Shown here in pieces: positions 5,243 through 7,269 of a stretch of DNA of 7,269 nucleotides. Position 1 is the first letter of the stretch; every line of letters begins with the position of its first letter. A program made the translations under genes and the position numbers. This DNA is from Eubacterium sp. (GTDB taxonomy: Bacteria > Bacillota_A > Clostridia > Lachnospirales > Lachnospiraceae): the NCBI GenBank assembly GCA_017475785.1, contig JAFVEX010000026.1, forward strand, positions 1 through 7,269, given 5' to 3'. Below the pieces are notes generated by a model. The model saw only the letters and a program-made list of their open reading frames with translations. It was not told where the DNA came from and ran no database searches.

Positions 5243-6094
5243 TTAACTCAAGCTCAGCGTCGTTCCACTGATTGATACATTGCGGCCCCACGCACTTGTG
5301 ATGGCATCCTGCGCATTGTGCTCCTGTACCGCGTCTACATGTGCTTCCAGGCAAAACTGCACGCCGTCGTAATCGTACGTCGTAACAATCTTATTCCCTG
5401 TCGTCGTCTGTGTAACACTCTTCGCGATCATGTTGTCGATGGAGATCGCGTCCGCGAACAGCGGTGTCTCCGTCGCGCCGTCTTCCGACTTGTTATAGAG
5501 AAGGCTGGTGTAATACAGCACCACGCGCTCATCCGTCGTGGAGTTCTTATCCTTGACCCAGGCGCCGTCCGCGTAGCTGTCAATTGTTTCATCGTACAGA
5601 TCCTGTCCGGCGAGGGTGAGGTTGATCAGGGACGGCGAGAGCTCCGTCATCTTTTTGCCGTCCTTGTCCAGCCAGTATTTATAGATGCTGACACGGACAA
5701 ATTCATTGATGCCTTCATTTCCGTTCCCGGCATTTCTGCCGGTGTTCCGGACCTTCAGCTCCTCTTTGTACTGTTTTTTCAGAACAATTTCTTCTGTCGG
5801 ATTTCCGTTGTCGTCCTTCGCGACCATCTTGCTCAGCAGGTTGCCGGGCACGTTCTGATCCCAGGTGCCGTCCGCCAGGCTGCTGTCATAGTCACGATAA
5901 GATACGATCTCGTCGTTTTCAAGCAGCGACACGCCGATGTTGTACATCTGGATCTGTGTCGCGTAGTACTCTGATCTGGCAAGAAATGCCGCTCTCGCCG
6001 TTCCGATTCCCGCGTACAGCAACAGAACTGCCGCAAGCACGAACGCGACGACTGTCGTCACGGGAGAACGGAGCATTTTACTGAATTTACTCAT
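5243..6094 (-). CDS. TasA/camelysin-like protein with a SipW-type signal peptide (larger subunit)
   Basis: This 283-aa secreted protein resembles TasA/CalY-type fibre subunits. Its N-terminal helix (about 13-30) ends in GTARA, with AFLARSEYY after the likely cut at Ala35, the pattern of SipW-processed precursors. Residues 106-141 hold the best family signature, KKQYKEELKVRNTG and then EFVRVSIYKYW, and the C-terminus carries EAHVDAVQEHNAQDAITSAW. The length is close to B. subtilis TasA. Subunits of this family assemble into extracellular protein fibres in biofilms. Whether this one does is inferred. No anchor follows. It lies between the smaller SipW-type protein and the anchor-bearing protein, with GGAGG at 6104-6108 directly after the upstream stop. 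The nearby SipW-like peptidase is its probable processing enzyme. Confidence 0.82.
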   Translation of the reverse strand: MSKFSKMLRSPVTTVVAFVLAAVLLLYAGIGTARAAFLARSEYYATQIQMYNIGVSLLENDEIVSYRDYDSSLADGTWDQNVPGNLLSKMVAKDDNGNPTEEIVLKKQYKEELKVRNTGRNAGNGNEGINEFVRVSIYKYWLDKDGKKMTELSPSLINLTLAGQDLYDETIDSYADGAWVKDKNSTTDERVVLYYTSLLYNKSEDGATETPLFADAISIDNMIAKSVTQTTTGNKIVTTYDYDGVQFCLEAHVDAVQEHNAQDAITSAWGRNVSISGTTLSLS

Positions 6095-6103
6095 CTATCC
6101 GCA

Positions 6104-6111
6104 CCTCCTTA
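6104..6111 (-). promoter_or_regulatory. Stop codon fused to GGAGG: coupled ribosome binding site of the 283-aa TasA-like gene
   Basis: TAAGGAGG reads on the minus strand: the stop of the 187-aa gene (6111-6109) runs directly into GGAGG (6108-6104), which is followed by nine bases (TGCGGATAG) and the ATG at 6094. The same arrangement occurs one gene earlier and supports coupled translation. Confidence 0.8.
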
Positions 6112-6672
6112 TGACTGTCCTTCAGCTGTATTGCGCGTCCAACCGGAATCTTCGGACTGCGCCCAGTCCGCCGCCTCATACTGTCCGTCGCCATTCTGCA
6201 CTGCCGGCGTCGTCTCGTAAACTACGACGACGTTGAAGCTCTGGCCATCAACCGCTTCTTCCGGAACTTCCGTGACGGAAACAACCAGAACATCCGCTGA
6301 CTCGCCCGGCTGCAGAACATCCGAGTAGTAGCACCACGGATCACTGTCTGTCGGCTGGCTCCATTTTTCACTGGCGGATACGCCCTGTGAAGCCGGCTTA
6401 TTGTAGGTCAGCCCGTCCTTGATCTCATTCGGCGCGAACGCGCGTGCCCGCACATAGACAGCCTGGCTGGAGGTACTGCTGTTGGTAAGTGTCACTCTCT
6501 TTTCTGACCCGACGACTTCCTCTTCTACCGTTGTCTCATCGCCCAGATGAATCGTGTAGCCGCCTTTCGCTTCTGCGTAGGTTGTAAAGTAAGCGTTCGC
6601 CTGCCGGATTCCGGCCGCCGCCACGGAAAGGACAGCCGCAGCCATGAGAACGCCGTATAACTTCTTTCTCAT
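6109..6672 (-). CDS. Small TasA/camelysin-like protein with a SipW-type signal peptide
   Basis: This 187-aa secreted protein has a short signal peptide with a cut after Ala27 (QANA) followed by YFTTYAEAKGGYTIHLGD, a very typical mature start of SipW-dependent proteins. Beta-strand segments include EKRVTLTNSS (58-66), AVYVRARAF (71-79) and VLQPGESADVLVVSV (119-133). The LQPGE-plus-strand pattern recurs across this superfamily. There is no membrane anchor. A single cysteine (114) makes a disulfide within one chain impossible. It could be a minor fibre subunit or assembly partner of the larger TasA-like protein next door, as TapA is for TasA in Bacillus, but I see no direct TapA similarity. The ATG is 12 bp after the upstream stop, with a strong GGAGG. 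Confidence 0.8.
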   Translation of the reverse strand: MRKKLYGVLMAAAVLSVAAAGIRQANAYFTTYAEAKGGYTIHLGDETTVEEEVVGSEKRVTLTNSSTSSQAVYVRARAFAPNEIKDGLTYNKPASQGVSASEKWSQPTDSDPWCYYSDVLQPGESADVLVVSVTEVPEEAVDGQSFNVVVVYETTPAVQNGDGQYEAADWAQSEDSGWTRNTAEGQS

Positions 6673-6679
6673 CTTACTG

Positions 6680-6687
6680 CCTCCTTA
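6680..6687 (-). promoter_or_regulatory. Stop codon fused to GGAGG: coupled ribosome binding site of the 187-aa gene
   Basis: The TAA of the isopeptide-domain gene (6687-6685) is followed directly by GGAGG (6684-6680), seven bases before the ATG at 6672. It is near-consensus and well spaced, so it fixes the start. Confidence 0.82.
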
Positions 6688-7269
6688 TTCCTGTGTGCTT
6701 CCGGATGTCGGGCGGGTGTTGACGGAATCCCGGAAGGACCACCCGATCCGCTCATCGTTGCCGACAGATGCCTGGAAGTGGTTCTCGACCGATCCTCCGT
6801 CCTTGAACGTATCCGTGTAATCGTTTACAAAGGATACCTTCACCATCTCTTCTGCGTCTGTTGAGAAATCGTCCGGTATCACCGGAACAACAATGCTCTT
6901 TGTTTTATCATCCACCTTCACCTGAGACGCAAAATCTCCCAGCTCAGAGGTGTTTGCCGAAGCACCGGTATATTCATAATTTCCGCCCGTGTAGATCTCC
7001 TGAATCGTCACAAGCGCGCCGACCGGCAGATTGCCGATCGTCACCGGATCAGAAGTTCCCGCGCCGGTAAAGGCCATGGAGACGACGTCACTGTAAACAT
7101 TCTTTCCCTCATAAACCGCGTCGACGCTGAAGACGAATGTGCCGGAGTCCGTGCGGTTGCTCAGCGTCTCGTAGTTCGTCAGTTCCTTCGTCAGCTGCAG
7201 CTTCCCGACCTGGAAGCCCTCGCCGGCCTTTGCTTTAATTTCGACGTTATTTACCCATTCTCCCGTGTC
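6685..7269 (-). CDS. C-terminal part of a surface protein with an FctA/Spy0128-like isopeptide domain, 5' end outside window
   Basis: The frame is open from the window edge to TAA at 6687-6685, giving 194 visible residues. An internal ATG at 7077 is not the start, because domain sequence continues upstream of it. Residues 1-19 (DTGEWVNNVEIKAKAGEGF) look like the end of a previous domain. From 21 a pilin-type beta-sandwich runs: GKLQLTKEL, GTFVFSVDAVYEGK, VTIGNLPVGALVTIQEIY, VKVSFVNDYTD. By analogy with FctA, Spy0128 and related domains, Lys28 and Asn149 would form a self-generated Lys-Asn isopeptide bond helped by Glu91. After it comes a polar tail of about 40 residues with no LPXTG and no membrane helix, which is unusual for such proteins. 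It is the most upstream visible gene of the run and is probably much longer. Family placement is fairly secure; the role as fibre component or adhesin is inferred. Confidence 0.75.
   Translation of the reverse strand, partial: DTGEWVNNVEIKAKAGEGFQVGKLQLTKELTNYETLSNRTDSGTFVFSVDAVYEGKNVYSDVVSMAFTGAGTSDPVTIGNLPVGALVTIQEIYTGGNYEYTGASANTSELGDFASQVKVDDKTKSIVVPVIPDDFSTDAEEMVKVSFVNDYTDTFKDGGSVENHFQASVGNDERIGWSFRDSVNTRPTSGSTQE

Noticed and set aside
5318..5974. 218-aa plus-strand open frame
   Set aside because: It is antisense to the TasA-like gene, whose family motifs are clear. The plus-strand product resembles no family I know.
6685..7077. A 130-aa protein starting at the ATG at 7077
   Set aside because: The same frame continues open to the window edge with the first strands of the isopeptide domain, and there is no ribosome binding site before 7077, so this ATG is internal.

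Overview
The window looks like part of a Firmicutes chromosome, probably a gut or host-associated Clostridia/Lachnospiraceae-type bacterium. This is inferred from strong AGGAGG ribosome binding sites, Gram-positive signal peptides, a lipobox, a MucBP-type surface domain, a degenerate sortase-type tail and a SipW-type (ER-type) signal peptidase. Base composition is fairly GC-rich. I cannot name a species.

All eight supported genes lie on the minus strand, so transcription runs from position 7269 down to 1. In that order: (1) the C-terminal end of a large surface protein with an FctA/Spy0128-like isopeptide-bond beta-sandwich (7269-6685, cut by the window edge); (2) a 187-aa and (3) a 283-aa TasA/camelysin-like secreted protein with SipW-type signal peptides (6672-6109 and 6094-5243); (4) a 283-aa secreted protein with a degenerate sortase-type tail, VQTGD plus a membrane segment and basic end (5227-4376); (5) a 482-aa repeat-rich MucBP-like protein anchored by a C-terminal membrane helix (4373-2925). 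A 241-bp gap with three strong inverted repeats follows. Then come (6) the SipW-like signal peptidase (2683-2159), (7) a lipoprotein with a transglutaminase-like Cys-His-Asp domain (2154-967), and, after a second gap of 190 bp rich in small palindromes, (8) the N-terminal two thirds of a GspF/PilC-type (T2SF) inner-membrane platform protein (776-1, cut by the edge).

Genes 1-5 are spaced by 2-15 bp, and at two junctions the stop codon runs straight into GGAGG. They look like one translationally coupled operon of structural surface proteins. Genes 6 and 7 are also coupled: the ribosome binding site of gene 7 lies in the last codons of gene 6. The simplest reading is a cell-surface fibre or biofilm-matrix locus. 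A dedicated ER-type peptidase would process the TasA-like subunits, isopeptide and MucBP proteins would supply adhesive or stabilising parts, and a transglutaminase-fold lipoprotein may act outside the membrane. A T2SF platform gene next door hints at a pilus or secretion machine further downstream, beyond the window. The combination of a TasA/SipW-like module with a transglutaminase-fold lipoprotein and a T2SF protein is the most interesting aspect. That they work together is inferred from gene order only.

I found no rRNA, tRNA, CRISPR array, insertion sequence or convincing plus-strand gene. No canonical sigma-A promoter or U-tract terminator could be called with confidence.
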